From contig NZ_FUZZ01000001.1 in assembly GCF_900168065.1 (NCBI RefSeq), positions 2,414,623 to 2,478,622 on the forward strand: a stretch of 64,000 bases of DNA. Reading direction: 5' to 3'. Below, piece after piece: positions 1 to 8,171 of the stretch. The number at the start of each line of letters is the position of its first letter. Position 1 is the first letter of the stretch. Source of the stretch: Chitinophaga ginsengisegetis. Lineage in GTDB: Bacteria > Bacteroidota > Bacteroidia > Chitinophagales > Chitinophagaceae. Under the pieces are notes generated by a model. That model ran no database searches and was not told the DNA's origin. It saw only the letters and a program-made list of their open reading frames with translations. The position numbers and the translations under genes are program-made.

Positions 1-937
1 TCCATGCAGTGTACAATGATACATCAACAACTGCTACATCGAAATTTGCTTTATCCAGTATAGCCTGCTCCCCCGGATGCAATTGTACCGACGCTGCTCC
101 TTCTCTGCCGTCTAATTTTACGCTGCCGCTTACAAGTGTGGTCACTGTATTGTTCTCATCTTTATAACAGTTGATATTAAAACCAGTGCCCAATACTGTT
201 ACATCCTGGTTAGATGTATGCACGATAAATGGCTGGGAGGCATTATGCGCTACTTCGAAATATGCCTCCCCATTCAGGATTACCCGCCGGTCTTTTCCAT
301 TAAATACCGTTGGATATGAAAGCGAAGACGCTGCATTCAGCCAAACCCGTGTGCCATCACTTAAGGTAACACGGTATTGTCCCCCCCTTGGCGTACTTAA
401 GGTGACCCGTTGGATAGATTCTTTTACAGACAGGGTATCACCATCTTTGTAATGAATACTTTCCCTGTCTACCACAATTTCCTGCTTCTCACCATTCAAT
501 GGATATACCGTTCCATCTGATGCGATAAGGGTTGCACGATTTGTACCAGGTGGAATATCACGGCTGGCCAACTGCGAGGTGGCATATCGGTTATTTGCAA
601 ACTCTTTATAGAAATAAAATCCGGACGACAATACGAGTAGTAAGCCTGCGGCGGCGGCTACCCCCTTCCACCATGATATTTGCTTATATTTTGGCGCATG
701 TGTTATACCTAGTTGTTCCCGGATACCATTCCACGCCTGATCTTTAACTATCCTGGCTCTTGTATCCGGTAATGATGACATGCTGTTCTCCCCTAAAAAA
801 TGGGATATGAGCAGGGCATCCTGTTCTGCCTGATTTTCTTTACGCTGGAAAAAATCATACAGGTGGGATAATTCCTCATCGGTAATTGTTTCTTCAATAT
901 ATTTTTTGAAAAGTTCTTCTATATTAATGTTTTCCAT
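1..937 (-). CDS. FecR family anti-sigma factor (3' end outside window)
   Basis: This open frame starts with ATG at 937 and runs off the window edge, so about 312 codons are seen and the C-terminus is missing. Residues 1-80 form the cytoplasmic part that would bind the sigma factor. A single hydrophobic segment lies at about 89-110 after a WWKG motif. The periplasmic FecR domain follows, with recognisable blocks such as TPRGGQYRVTLSDGT, VWLNAASSL and GEAYFEVAH. FecR proteins relay a signal from a TonB-dependent receptor to a cognate ECF sigma factor. The sigma gene lies directly upstream (1015-1605) in the same direction, so the two form a standard pair. The controlled receptor operon is probably outside the window. 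Confidence 0.93.
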   Translation of the reverse strand, partial: MENINIEELFKKYIEETITDEELSHLYDFFQRKENQAEQDALLISHFLGENSMSSLPDTRARIVKDQAWNGIREQLGITHAPKYKQISWWKGVAAAAGLLLVLSSGFYFYKEFANNRYATSQLASRDIPPGTNRATLIASDGTVYPLNGEKQEIVVDRESIHYKDGDTLSVKESIQRVTLSTPRGGQYRVTLSDGTRVWLNAASSLSYPTVFNGKDRRVILNGEAYFEVAHNASQPFIVHTSNQDVTVLGTGFNINCYKDENNTVTTLVSGSVKLDGREGAASVQLHPGEQAILDKANFDVAVVDVSLYTAW

Positions 938-1014
938 CTTAGCAAACAGCCCTGTTAATGCATGATTACAGATAAATACACACGGGAAATAAAAAATAGC
1001 ACCCCTGGAAAAAA

Positions 1015-1605
1015 TTATTTTTCAAAAAAAACCGGAACCAGTACCGCGAACAAATAAATGTAGTTGGATCTTAATATATTTCTTAGCTGCTTATTAGCCT
1101 CTTGTATGTGATGATTGATAGCAGAGGCACTAATATTTAACCGGCTGCTTATTTCTTGATAGCTGAGGCCATCTATCTTATGCATGGTATATACCTCCCG
1201 CTGCCTTGGTGTAAGTTTATTTAACGCAGCATACAGTAACTCTTTGGCTTCAGATTGATTAAGGGATTCTTCTATGGGATTATGACTACCATCCGCATTA
1301 ATTTGCTTGCGCATTAACTGATCATATACACTTCTTCTATATACGTTTTTTGAAAGATTGGCTGCCATTTTAAATACCAAAGCACCAAAACTAAGTTCCG
1401 GATTGATACTATGACGGACCTCCCAGATCTTAATAAACAGATCCTGGAGAATATCCTCTGCTAATTCTTCAGACCGCAGCAATTGAAGTAACTTCATAGT
1501 CAGGCGGGGGGCATAGATTTCATAAAGGGCTTTAAAAGCAAACTCATTCCCTTCCTGCAACCTGCGTAACAGCTCCTTCTCATCGGTGGTTTGTATGATA
1601 TCCAC
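1015..1605 (-). CDS. ECF RNA polymerase sigma factor (Bacteroidota FecI-like)
   Basis: A 196-residue sigma-70 factor of the extracytoplasmic-function type. Region 2 is seen as YAPRLTMKLLQ...AEDILQDLFIKIWE, and region 4 as LTPRQREVYTMHKIDGLSYQEISSRL followed by an HTH that reads NISASAINHHIQ. The start is GTG at 1605 with GGGAA just before it. An in-frame stop lies a short way upstream and no ATG lies between, so GTG is the best start. The C-terminus ends in a hydrophobic stretch, YIYLFAVLVPVFF, which occurs in this Bacteroidota group. The gene sits 77 bp upstream of the fecR gene and is probably held inactive by it until a receptor is occupied. The target genes cannot be told from this window. 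Confidence 0.93.
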   Translation of the reverse strand: MDIIQTTDEKELLRRLQEGNEFAFKALYEIYAPRLTMKLLQLLRSEELAEDILQDLFIKIWEVRHSINPELSFGALVFKMAANLSKNVYRRSVYDQLMRKQINADGSHNPIEESLNQSEAKELLYAALNKLTPRQREVYTMHKIDGLSYQEISSRLNISASAINHHIQEANKQLRNILRSNYIYLFAVLVPVFFEK

Positions 1606-2453
1606 TTCCCTTATTATTAATTTCTGCTGAAATTATAAAAAGAAAAAAAGAATAGCCAATATTTCTGAAAAATATATAAAATGATGTCATAACTATCAGG
1701 GAAATGCCCTACGATGTCCGGCATCCCATCGGCCTCACATGTAACAGGCGAAACACATGTCACTTTGACACTTAAGTATCCGTAATCATAAAAAGCGACT
1801 GGCTTTATCTGATTACGATCATGGACTCGCCAGCGGAAAGATTGTTGGATGGTACATGAATATGGGTATGACAGTCAGAGAAATGATTGTTGCTGCCCAG
1901 AGTATGACTATCAGCATGTAATCCGCATCTGTATCATTTCCACCCCTAATTTGCGACATTTGAGTACCCTGCCCCAAAGATAATCTCTGTAGTTTTATAG
2001 TATTCGATTAAGAGAAAGATTCCAGTTATGAAAATATGTCTGTTGCGACTAATCCTTCAGGGCACGCCCTTGTGTATTGACATGTTGTCAGCACCATCGT
2101 CATACACCCAAACAAAGGTTAGCGCTAATCGTTTTACCAATTTTTCTCCGCACAAAGTCAATTTCTCTTTTCCATTCCAAATTGCAGCCTCACTCTAAAC
2201 CGATGGGATGCTGTGTTTCTGTAGCCATTATGCACTCAATTAATCTGTAAATATGAGTCAACCAAACCACCCGCTTTCGACTATTGCTGTTATCGGTACT
2301 TTATTACTTTTCATCACTGGCGATGATACTTTTACTCAATCCAGGGTTGGTAAATGGCACTTTAGACGAGGATAAAAAGCGGCAGGCAAAGGGTAACACT
2401 ATCTTTTCAATTTTGCCTTCTCCGGGCTTAATTTACTTAAACCATTAACCTTT
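1606..2453. other. Long intergenic region, possibly with a decayed gene remnant
   Basis: About 850 bp lie between the sigma gene and the GH74 gene, which point away from each other. I see no complete gene. A plus-strand frame of about 50 codons ends at 1921 and contains SDYDHGLASGKIVGWYMNMG. It has protein-like composition but no start and no family I recognise, so it may be the tail of a lost gene. A 40-codon frame at 2253 has no support. No strong hairpin and no exact TAnnTTTG box before GH74 was found. Confidence 0.35.
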
Positions 2454-5400
2454 ATGAAAACAAAATCACAGACACCTTTTAAACAAACGATTATGCTTCT
2501 TTTGGATTTCGGATTTTTTAAATCCATCGGAACATTTTCGAAGGTCAGGCAAAAATCACTTGCCATCCTCCATTTACTTCCCGTTGTTATTATGTTTCAT
2601 GCCTATGAACTGAAGGCCCAATCCACAGCCAGCTATACCTGGAAGAATGTAGCTATTGGTGGTGGCGGATTTGTTTCCGCTATAATTCCGAGTAAAACTG
2701 AGCAAAACCTGGTTTATGCCAGGACAGATGTGGGAGGAGCCTACCGCTGGAATGCATCCACTTCAAGTTGGGTGCCGTTGTTAGATTGGGTGTCGGACGA
2801 TGAAGTCGGGTATCTTGGTGTCGAGTCTTTAGCGATAGATCCCCAATCGCCCGGCAGGGTCTATATGCTGGTAGGTATCTCTTATTTCAACGGCGGGAAA
2901 ACAGCCATACTCCGGTCTACCGATTACGGCAATACCTTTGCCGTTACAAACGTTACTACACAATTCAAGGCACATGGCAATGGTATGGGCCGGCAAACCG
3001 GAGAAAAGCTTGTAGTAGACCCTAACAACAGCAATATTCTATATTGTGGTACCCGTTGGAATGGATTATTCAGAAGTACCGACGCTGGTGCTACATGGAG
3101 CAGGCTGAACTCACTGGATGTAACCACAACCCCTAATGAAAACGGGATAAGCTTTGTGGTTTTAGACGGAAGCAGTGTTTCAGGAGGAGCTACCCAAAGG
3201 ATCATTGTCGGAGTTTCACGCAGCGGGAGTACCAACCTGTACAGAAGTGATAATGGCGGACAATCTTTTTCTGCTATTTCCGGCGCTACCACCACTTATA
3301 TGCCACACCGGGCTGTTTTAGCAAGTAACGGAAACCTGTATCTCACTTATGCCAATGGTGCGGGGCCAAGCGGGCATTGGTCGCTACCGGAACCTATGGA
3401 TAACGGACAGATCTGGAAGTACAGCATTTCCACAGGCGCATGGACAAACATTACACCTTCCGGTTTCAACAAGGCATTCGGAGGCATCAGCGTTGATCCC
3501 AATAATCCCAACAGGATTGTGGCTAGTACCATCAACACCTATATGAACCAAAATGGCGCCTGGGGCGACAGGATGTTACTGAGTACAAACGGTGGTTCAA
3601 ACTGGGTGGATGTGGTAGACAGGGGCTTTACCATGGACCCGGATGGTATCACCTGGGTTAGCGGTCATGCCATCCATTGGGCAGGCTCAATAGAATTCGA
3701 CCCCTTCAATACTGAAAAGGTTTGGGTCACTTCAGGTAATGGTGTTTTTAGAAATGATAATATCAGCTCCAGCGGCACCTGGCGGTTTGCAGTAAGAGGG
3801 CTGGAAGAAACGGTACCGCTTGGCCTGGAGAGTATCCCCAATGGTCCTGTAATGTCTGTTATTGGCGACTATGATGGGTTCAGACACACCACCAATGTTA
3901 GCCAATATGCACCAATTCATAATCCGCAAATGGGGACCACAAGCGGATTGGCAGTAGCAGCTCAAAATACAAACAAAATCGTCCGGGTAGGAAACGCTAT
4001 GTATTATTCCAACGATATGGGGTTAACCTGGACGCAAAATAGTATGAATGGCTCTCACGGACAGGTGGCATTATCAGCTAATGGTAATACTGTGCTGCAC
4101 TCCCCGAAGGAATCTTCTGCTACATACCGGTCAACTAATAATGGATCCTCCTGGTCTGCGGTAAGTGGTTTGAGTTTTAATGAAGCACGGCCGGTTGGCG
4201 ATCCGGTCAATTCCGATAAATTTTATGCCTATAATCCCGGAAATGGAGCGGTAATGGTGAGTACCAACGGTGGATCTTCTTTTTCCCAGGCTGGTTCAGT
4301 TGCGGGCGGTGGCTCCAAAGTCATTCGCCTGGCGCCTGGAAGGGAAGGTCATGTCTGGATAGCTTTGAACAATGGAGGACTGGCACGTTCAACTAATTCA
4401 GGGCAATCATTTTCCACCATAAGCGGTGTCAGTAATTGCGGAGCCGTTGGTTTTGGGGTGGCTGCACCCGGGGCAAATTATCCTGCGATTTACATTTGGG
4501 GTACCGTCAATAATGTCAGAGGCGTTTATCGCTCCACAGACCAGGGTGCTTCATGGGTTCGTGTAAATGATGATACGCATGAATACGGAGGTCCCGGTAA
4601 CGGGCAATTCGTACAGGGAGATATGAACATCTTCGGAAGAGTATATATGAGTACAGCAGGCAGAGGTATCGTTTATGGAGATCCATCCGCCTGTACACCT
4701 ACTGCCATTACCCCGTACTTACAGATTAATGGCGGAACCTGGCAGCAAACAGCCAGTGCCTCTTTAACTGCAGGCGGCACCATTCAGTTGGGTCCTCAGC
4801 CTACGCAGGGAGGATCATGGAGTTGGAGCGGGCCAAATAATTTTAGTGCTGCTACCCGTGAAGTATTCATTTCAAATATCCAGGCTAACCAGGCAGGGAA
4901 CTATGTAGCCACCTATACCAATAGCGGAGGATGCCAGAGCACCCAAACCTTCAGCATTACCCTGACCGGCTCCATACTGAGGGAATCCTGGACCGGAATT
5001 AGCGGAACTGCTGTCAATAGCCTGACCTCTACTACCAATTATCCAAACAACCCTACAGGCAGAGATCAGATCACCAGCCTGGAAGGCCCCACAAACTCGT
5101 CGGATAACTATGGAACCAGGATCCGTGGATATATCCATCCTCCTGCAAGCGGCAGCTATACCTTCTGGGTAGCGGGAGATGACAACGCCGATTTATACCT
5201 GAGCTCCGGCGACAACGCAGCCAATAGCTCAAGGATAGCTTATGTGAATGGGTGGACGAATTCCAGAGAATGGAATAAATACAACACACAGCAATCCACT
5301 TCCATTAACCTGGTTGCCGGTCAGAAATACTACATTGAGGTCCTTCATAAAGAAAGTAGTGGTGGAGATAATATATCTGTAGCCTGGCAGGGTCCTGGTA

Positions 5401-5738
5401 TCTCACAACAGGTAATCGCCGGAAACTACCTTTCCCCCTTCATTCCGGGAACAGGCGGTACTTTGGCAGCCAAATTATCATCGAACGTAAATATTAATGA
5501 CGATGCTGTTAGCCTGTATCCGAATCCCTCCAGTACAGGAAGGTTTACGATTCTTCTTCCGGAAATTCCGGAAAATGCGTTCGTAAGAATTTATGATAAC
5601 CAGGGCAGAATGCTCTATGAAAAGAAAACTCACGGGAATAAAAAGATAGAGATTGATTCACGGCTCAATCCAGGGTTCTACATTATCACGATAGAATCGA
5701 AAAGATTTAGTTCCACTAAGAAACTCGTCATTAATTGA
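2454..5738 (+). CDS. GH74 endo-xyloglucanase with PA14 domain and T9SS sorting tail
   Basis: A 1,094-residue secreted enzyme. The mature part opens with the GH74 hallmark WKNVAIGGGGFVSAIIP followed by YARTDVGGAYRW, in which D92 matches the known catalytic Asp of the family. Repeated blade motifs (YRSTDQGASW, LLSTNGGSNW, ARSTNSGQSF) fit the two seven-bladed propellers of GH74. After the propellers come an Ig-like segment (about 750-837), a PA14 domain (about 840-985) and a type A T9SS sorting domain from about 1,015 (SLYPNPS...). GH74 enzymes cut the beta-1,4-glucan backbone of xyloglucan. The N-terminus is long: the signal-like hydrophobic stretch begins only near residue 35, so a later start is possible. 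The second catalytic Asp could not be placed with certainty. The gene stands alone, 10 kb from the xyloglucan locus, and ends at two hairpins. Confidence 0.9.
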   Translation: MKTKSQTPFKQTIMLLLDFGFFKSIGTFSKVRQKSLAILHLLPVVIMFHAYELKAQSTASYTWKNVAIGGGGFVSAIIPSKTEQNLVYARTDVGGAYRWNASTSSWVPLLDWVSDDEVGYLGVESLAIDPQSPGRVYMLVGISYFNGGKTAILRSTDYGNTFAVTNVTTQFKAHGNGMGRQTGEKLVVDPNNSNILYCGTRWNGLFRSTDAGATWSRLNSLDVTTTPNENGISFVVLDGSSVSGGATQRIIVGVSRSGSTNLYRSDNGGQSFSAISGATTTYMPHRAVLASNGNLYLTYANGAGPSGHWSLPEPMDNGQIWKYSISTGAWTNITPSGFNKAFGGISVDPNNPNRIVASTINTYMNQNGAWGDRMLLSTNGGSNWVDVVDRGFTMDPDGITWVSGHAIHWAGSIEFDPFNTEKVWVTSGNGVFRNDNISSSGTWRFAVRGLEETVPLGLESIPNGPVMSVIGDYDGFRHTTNVSQYAPIHNPQMGTTSGLAVAAQNTNKIVRVGNAMYYSNDMGLTWTQNSMNGSHGQVALSANGNTVLHSPKESSATYRSTNNGSSWSAVSGLSFNEARPVGDPVNSDKFYAYNPGNGAVMVSTNGGSSFSQAGSVAGGGSKVIRLAPGREGHVWIALNNGGLARSTNSGQSFSTISGVSNCGAVGFGVAAPGANYPAIYIWGTVNNVRGVYRSTDQGASWVRVNDDTHEYGGPGNGQFVQGDMNIFGRVYMSTAGRGIVYGDPSACTPTAITPYLQINGGTWQQTASASLTAGGTIQLGPQPTQGGSWSWSGPNNFSAATREVFISNIQANQAGNYVATYTNSGGCQSTQTFSITLTGSILRESWTGISGTAVNSLTSTTNYPNNPTGRDQITSLEGPTNSSDNYGTRIRGYIHPPASGSYTFWVAGDDNADLYLSSGDNAANSSRIAYVNGWTNSREWNKYNTQQSTSINLVAGQKYYIEVLHKESSGGDNISVAWQGPGISQQVIAGNYLSPFIPGTGGTLAAKLSSNVNINDDAVSLYPNPSSTGRFTILLPEIPENAFVRIYDNQGRMLYEKKTHGNKKIEIDSRLNPGFYIITIESKRFSSTKKLVIN

Positions 5739-5756
5739 CAATTTTTTCGCCAATGA

Positions 5757-5789
5757 CCGGGAATGCTCCAGCGAAGCATTCCCGGTTTC
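5757..5789 (+). terminator. Intrinsic terminator after GH74
   Basis: A perfect 11-bp inverted repeat (5757-5767 with 5775-5785, loop of 7) is followed by TTTC. It lies 18 bp after the GH74 stop codon. Confidence 0.8.
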
Positions 5790-5830
5790 TTTCATAACTG
5801 GGGGCCATCCGGTCCGCAGAAACACGAATA

Positions 5831-5851
5831 AACCCGCGCTGGTCGCGGGTT
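5831..5851. terminator. Second, probably bidirectional hairpin between convergent genes
   Basis: An 8-bp GC-rich stem (5831-5838 with 5844-5851, loop of 5) is flanked by A-rich sequence on the left and T-rich sequence on the right. It can end transcription from GH74 on the plus strand and from the AraC operon on the minus strand. Confidence 0.65.
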
Positions 5852-5931
5852 TTATATTTTAAGTCGGGTATTAGCCGGGGTCCGGTTAAATTTCTCCCGT
5901 TTTTATGTTACCTCATTAAGGCTAAAATCCA

Positions 5932-6732
5932 TTATACTTCGGTGGTAGTGAGTCCAAATTTTTGTTTGAACGTAAAATAAAAATGAGACAAGTTTTCAAA
6001 TCCTAAGTCGAGATAAAAATCCGCAGGCTTTTCCCTTTTTTGTTTGATGCGATACATCGCTTCGTCCAGTCGTTTTTCTTTCAACCATTGCTTAGGTGTG
6101 GTGTTGAATACTTTTGCAAAGTCACGTTTAAAGCCTGAAATGCTTCTTCCTGTCAATTTTGCAAAGGCTTCCACCGAAACGTTGAACATATAATTTTGGC
6201 TCATAAATTCTTCCAAATCTATTTTATAAGGGTCGGAAAAATCAAATAAAATGTTTTTCAAATCAGGGTTGCTTTGAAGGATCAGCTCAATGGCTTCCCT
6301 GATTTTTAAGTTTGCCAGCTTGGGTGTAGCTTCCTTCGTTTTGTTGATATACGGACTGAGTGAAAGAAAATAAGCATTTAGAAACTCATCAGGTTCAAAA
6401 AACAGTTTTTGTTTGTTATTACTGCTTCCCACTGTTATTTTGAACTCCAATGCATACTGGCGAAGGGTTTCACTATCCAATGAAATCGAAAGGAATTGAT
6501 ATTTGCCTGACTTTCCGGGATACTTCACAGTACGGATGAGCTGGTTTCTCCTAACCAGGACAATTTTATTTTCGGAAATAATCGTATTGCCGCCCGCATA
6601 AAAAGCGTGGGTTTCTCCCGACAACTGGAATCCCAAAAAATGTTCCGGTATAAACTCTTCATCCCCTCTGTGTTTTTCAAATGCACAGGAATACACCAAT
6701 TTATCAAATATGATTTCGCTACTTTCTCCCAT
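5932..6732 (-). CDS. AraC family transcriptional regulator
   Basis: A regulator of 266 residues when started at the ATG at 6732. The open frame extends further upstream, but that part overlaps the preceding gene and does not look like the family. The N-terminal sensing half contains HFLGFQLSGETHAFYAGG. The C-terminal half has two helix-turn-helix units; the second reads PADFYLDLGFENLSHFYFTFKQKFG, typical of AraC proteins. Bacteroidota regulators of this build often sit beside oxidoreductase genes they control. It is last in a three-gene run (SDR, GlcG-like, AraC) with a 19-bp gap from the gene before it, so it is probably co-transcribed and autoregulated. The inducer is unknown. Confidence 0.88.
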   Translation of the reverse strand: MGESSEIIFDKLVYSCAFEKHRGDEEFIPEHFLGFQLSGETHAFYAGGNTIISENKIVLVRRNQLIRTVKYPGKSGKYQFLSISLDSETLRQYALEFKITVGSSNNKQKLFFEPDEFLNAYFLSLSPYINKTKEATPKLANLKIREAIELILQSNPDLKNILFDFSDPYKIDLEEFMSQNYMFNVSVEAFAKLTGRSISGFKRDFAKVFNTTPKQWLKEKRLDEAMYRIKQKREKPADFYLDLGFENLSHFYFTFKQKFGLTTTEV

Positions 6733-6751
6733 TAAGCAAATGTCTAAAAAA

Positions 6752-7153
6752 TTAAGCAAACATTTTTGCGCCTGCTTCAGCAATTTCTTTATCCTGCTGG
6801 GGGGTTCCTCCTGAAGAACCGACTGCGCCAATGATATTTCCGTTTCTATCTTTTATCACAATACCGCCGGCAATAGTCAAAAGTCCGTCGTTTGAATTAA
6901 TCATTCCATAGCTGTGAAGTTCTGCGCCTGCAATTATAGCGCCCATAATATCACTGTCAACACCAAACATCACAGCTGTTTTTGCTTTTTTTACGGCGAA
7001 ATCAATTACACCATAAACACTGTCCAATCGTGCAAAAGACGCCAAATGACCACCTGTATCTACCACCGCGATACTCACAGGAATATTCAATTCTTTGGCT
7101 TTCTCAATCGAAGCATTCAACACTTGTATTGCCTCGCTATAAGTTATACTCAT
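6752..7153 (-). CDS. GlcG/HbpS family heme-binding-like protein (DUF336)
   Basis: A 133-residue protein starting at the ATG at 7153. The frame is open a little further upstream, but only from a TTG codon. Family motifs are SIAVVDTGGHLASFARLD, a VKKAKTAVMFG stretch, and a glycine-rich end that includes GGIVIKD and IGAVGSSGGTPQQDKEIA. HbpS/GlcG proteins bind heme or small molecules and often accompany oxidoreductases; their role is poorly defined. It lies between the SDR and AraC genes in one transcription unit. There is no signal peptide with this start, so it is probably cytoplasmic. Confidence 0.87.
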   Translation of the reverse strand: MSITYSEAIQVLNASIEKAKELNIPVSIAVVDTGGHLASFARLDSVYGVIDFAVKKAKTAVMFGVDSDIMGAIIAGAELHSYGMINSNDGLLTIAGGIVIKDRNGNIIGAVGSSGGTPQQDKEIAEAGAKMFA

Positions 7154-7196
7154 CTTGTTTGAATTGTAATTTTTAGTAGAGTGCTTCAAGTTTCAT

Positions 7197-7988
7197 TTAG
7201 CTTTTTGCGGTCCAGGCTTCCGTTTGCAATTGTTTCACATAATCTTCCGTTTCTTTTGGATGTACATTTCTGAAATAAGAGTTATCGTCCAATGCCACAT
7301 TCACAATCGTTTCTGCCATGGATTGGGGGTCTAACTGGTCTTTCAGTGATGCTGCCGCGCCGTCAAACGCTGCTGGCGGTGTAAAGTTTTTCTCCGGATT
7401 GTACCAACGGAAAATGGAATCCACACCACGGTCGTTAAATCCTGTACCAAAGACGCCCGGGTTGCAGGTAGCGATTTTGATATTAAATTCTTTCAATTCA
7501 GTTCTCAAACCTTCTGCAATGGCTTCCATGGCGTGTTTGGAAGAACAATACGCCGCAACATAGGGAACCGTCCAAAGACCACCCATGGACGTAGTGAAAA
7601 CGATTTTAGCAGCTTTTTTCTGATCTATCCATTTTCTTATAAATCCTTGTGCTAACTGCAATCCACCGAAAACATTCACATCAAACATATAGCGGATTAA
7701 ATCCAAAGGCTGCTCCGCGATGGGTCCACCTTCCATGATACCGGCATTGCTGATAAGGATATCAATGTTGTATTTGTTTACGATGTATTCAATATCACGG
7801 GAATTGGTTACATCTAATTTATCCGCGATTAATTCGATACCCGCTTCTTTTGCTTCGCGGATCAAATCACTCATTTGAGGATAAACTTCTGCTGTTGCAA
7901 TGACTTTGTGTCCTTTTTTCGCCAAATCAAATGCTGCGATTTTTCCAAAACCGCTTGCCGCACCTGTAATCAAAATTGTTTTGCTCAT
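7197..7988 (-). CDS. Short-chain dehydrogenase/reductase (SDR)
   Basis: A 263-residue classical SDR starting at the ATG at 7988. The upstream extension begins only at TTG and is not conserved-looking. The Rossmann motif TGAASGFG is at the N-terminus, and the NAG motif appears in ISNAGIMEGG. The catalytic Ser is in TTSMGG and the YxxxK pair is in YCSSK. SDRs carry out NAD(P)H-dependent oxidation or reduction of small substrates; the substrate cannot be read from the sequence. It is the first gene of the SDR-GlcG-AraC unit. Confidence 0.92.
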   Translation of the reverse strand: MSKTILITGAASGFGKIAAFDLAKKGHKVIATAEVYPQMSDLIREAKEAGIELIADKLDVTNSRDIEYIVNKYNIDILISNAGIMEGGPIAEQPLDLIRYMFDVNVFGGLQLAQGFIRKWIDQKKAAKIVFTTSMGGLWTVPYVAAYCSSKHAMEAIAEGLRTELKEFNIKIATCNPGVFGTGFNDRGVDSIFRWYNPEKNFTPPAAFDGAAASLKDQLDPQSMAETIVNVALDDNSYFRNVHPKETEDYVKQLQTEAWTAKS

Positions 7989-8171
7989 TTTATATTCATT
8001 TAGAAGTACAGAGCAAAGTTCTACCAATTACAATTGCTATTTATTGCTGAAAGGTTCAAATATTTGTTGCTAGAAAGACCAGCTGATTAATTTCGGATTT
8101 AAATTAGCCCGAATATATACCCTGAGATTTCATGCACGGAAAAACGGATCCGCCTCCATTCTGATTAACCA

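Noticed and set aside
2253..2375. Small frame of about 40 codons before GH74
   Set aside because: No homologue is recognised and it has no promoter or start-site support.
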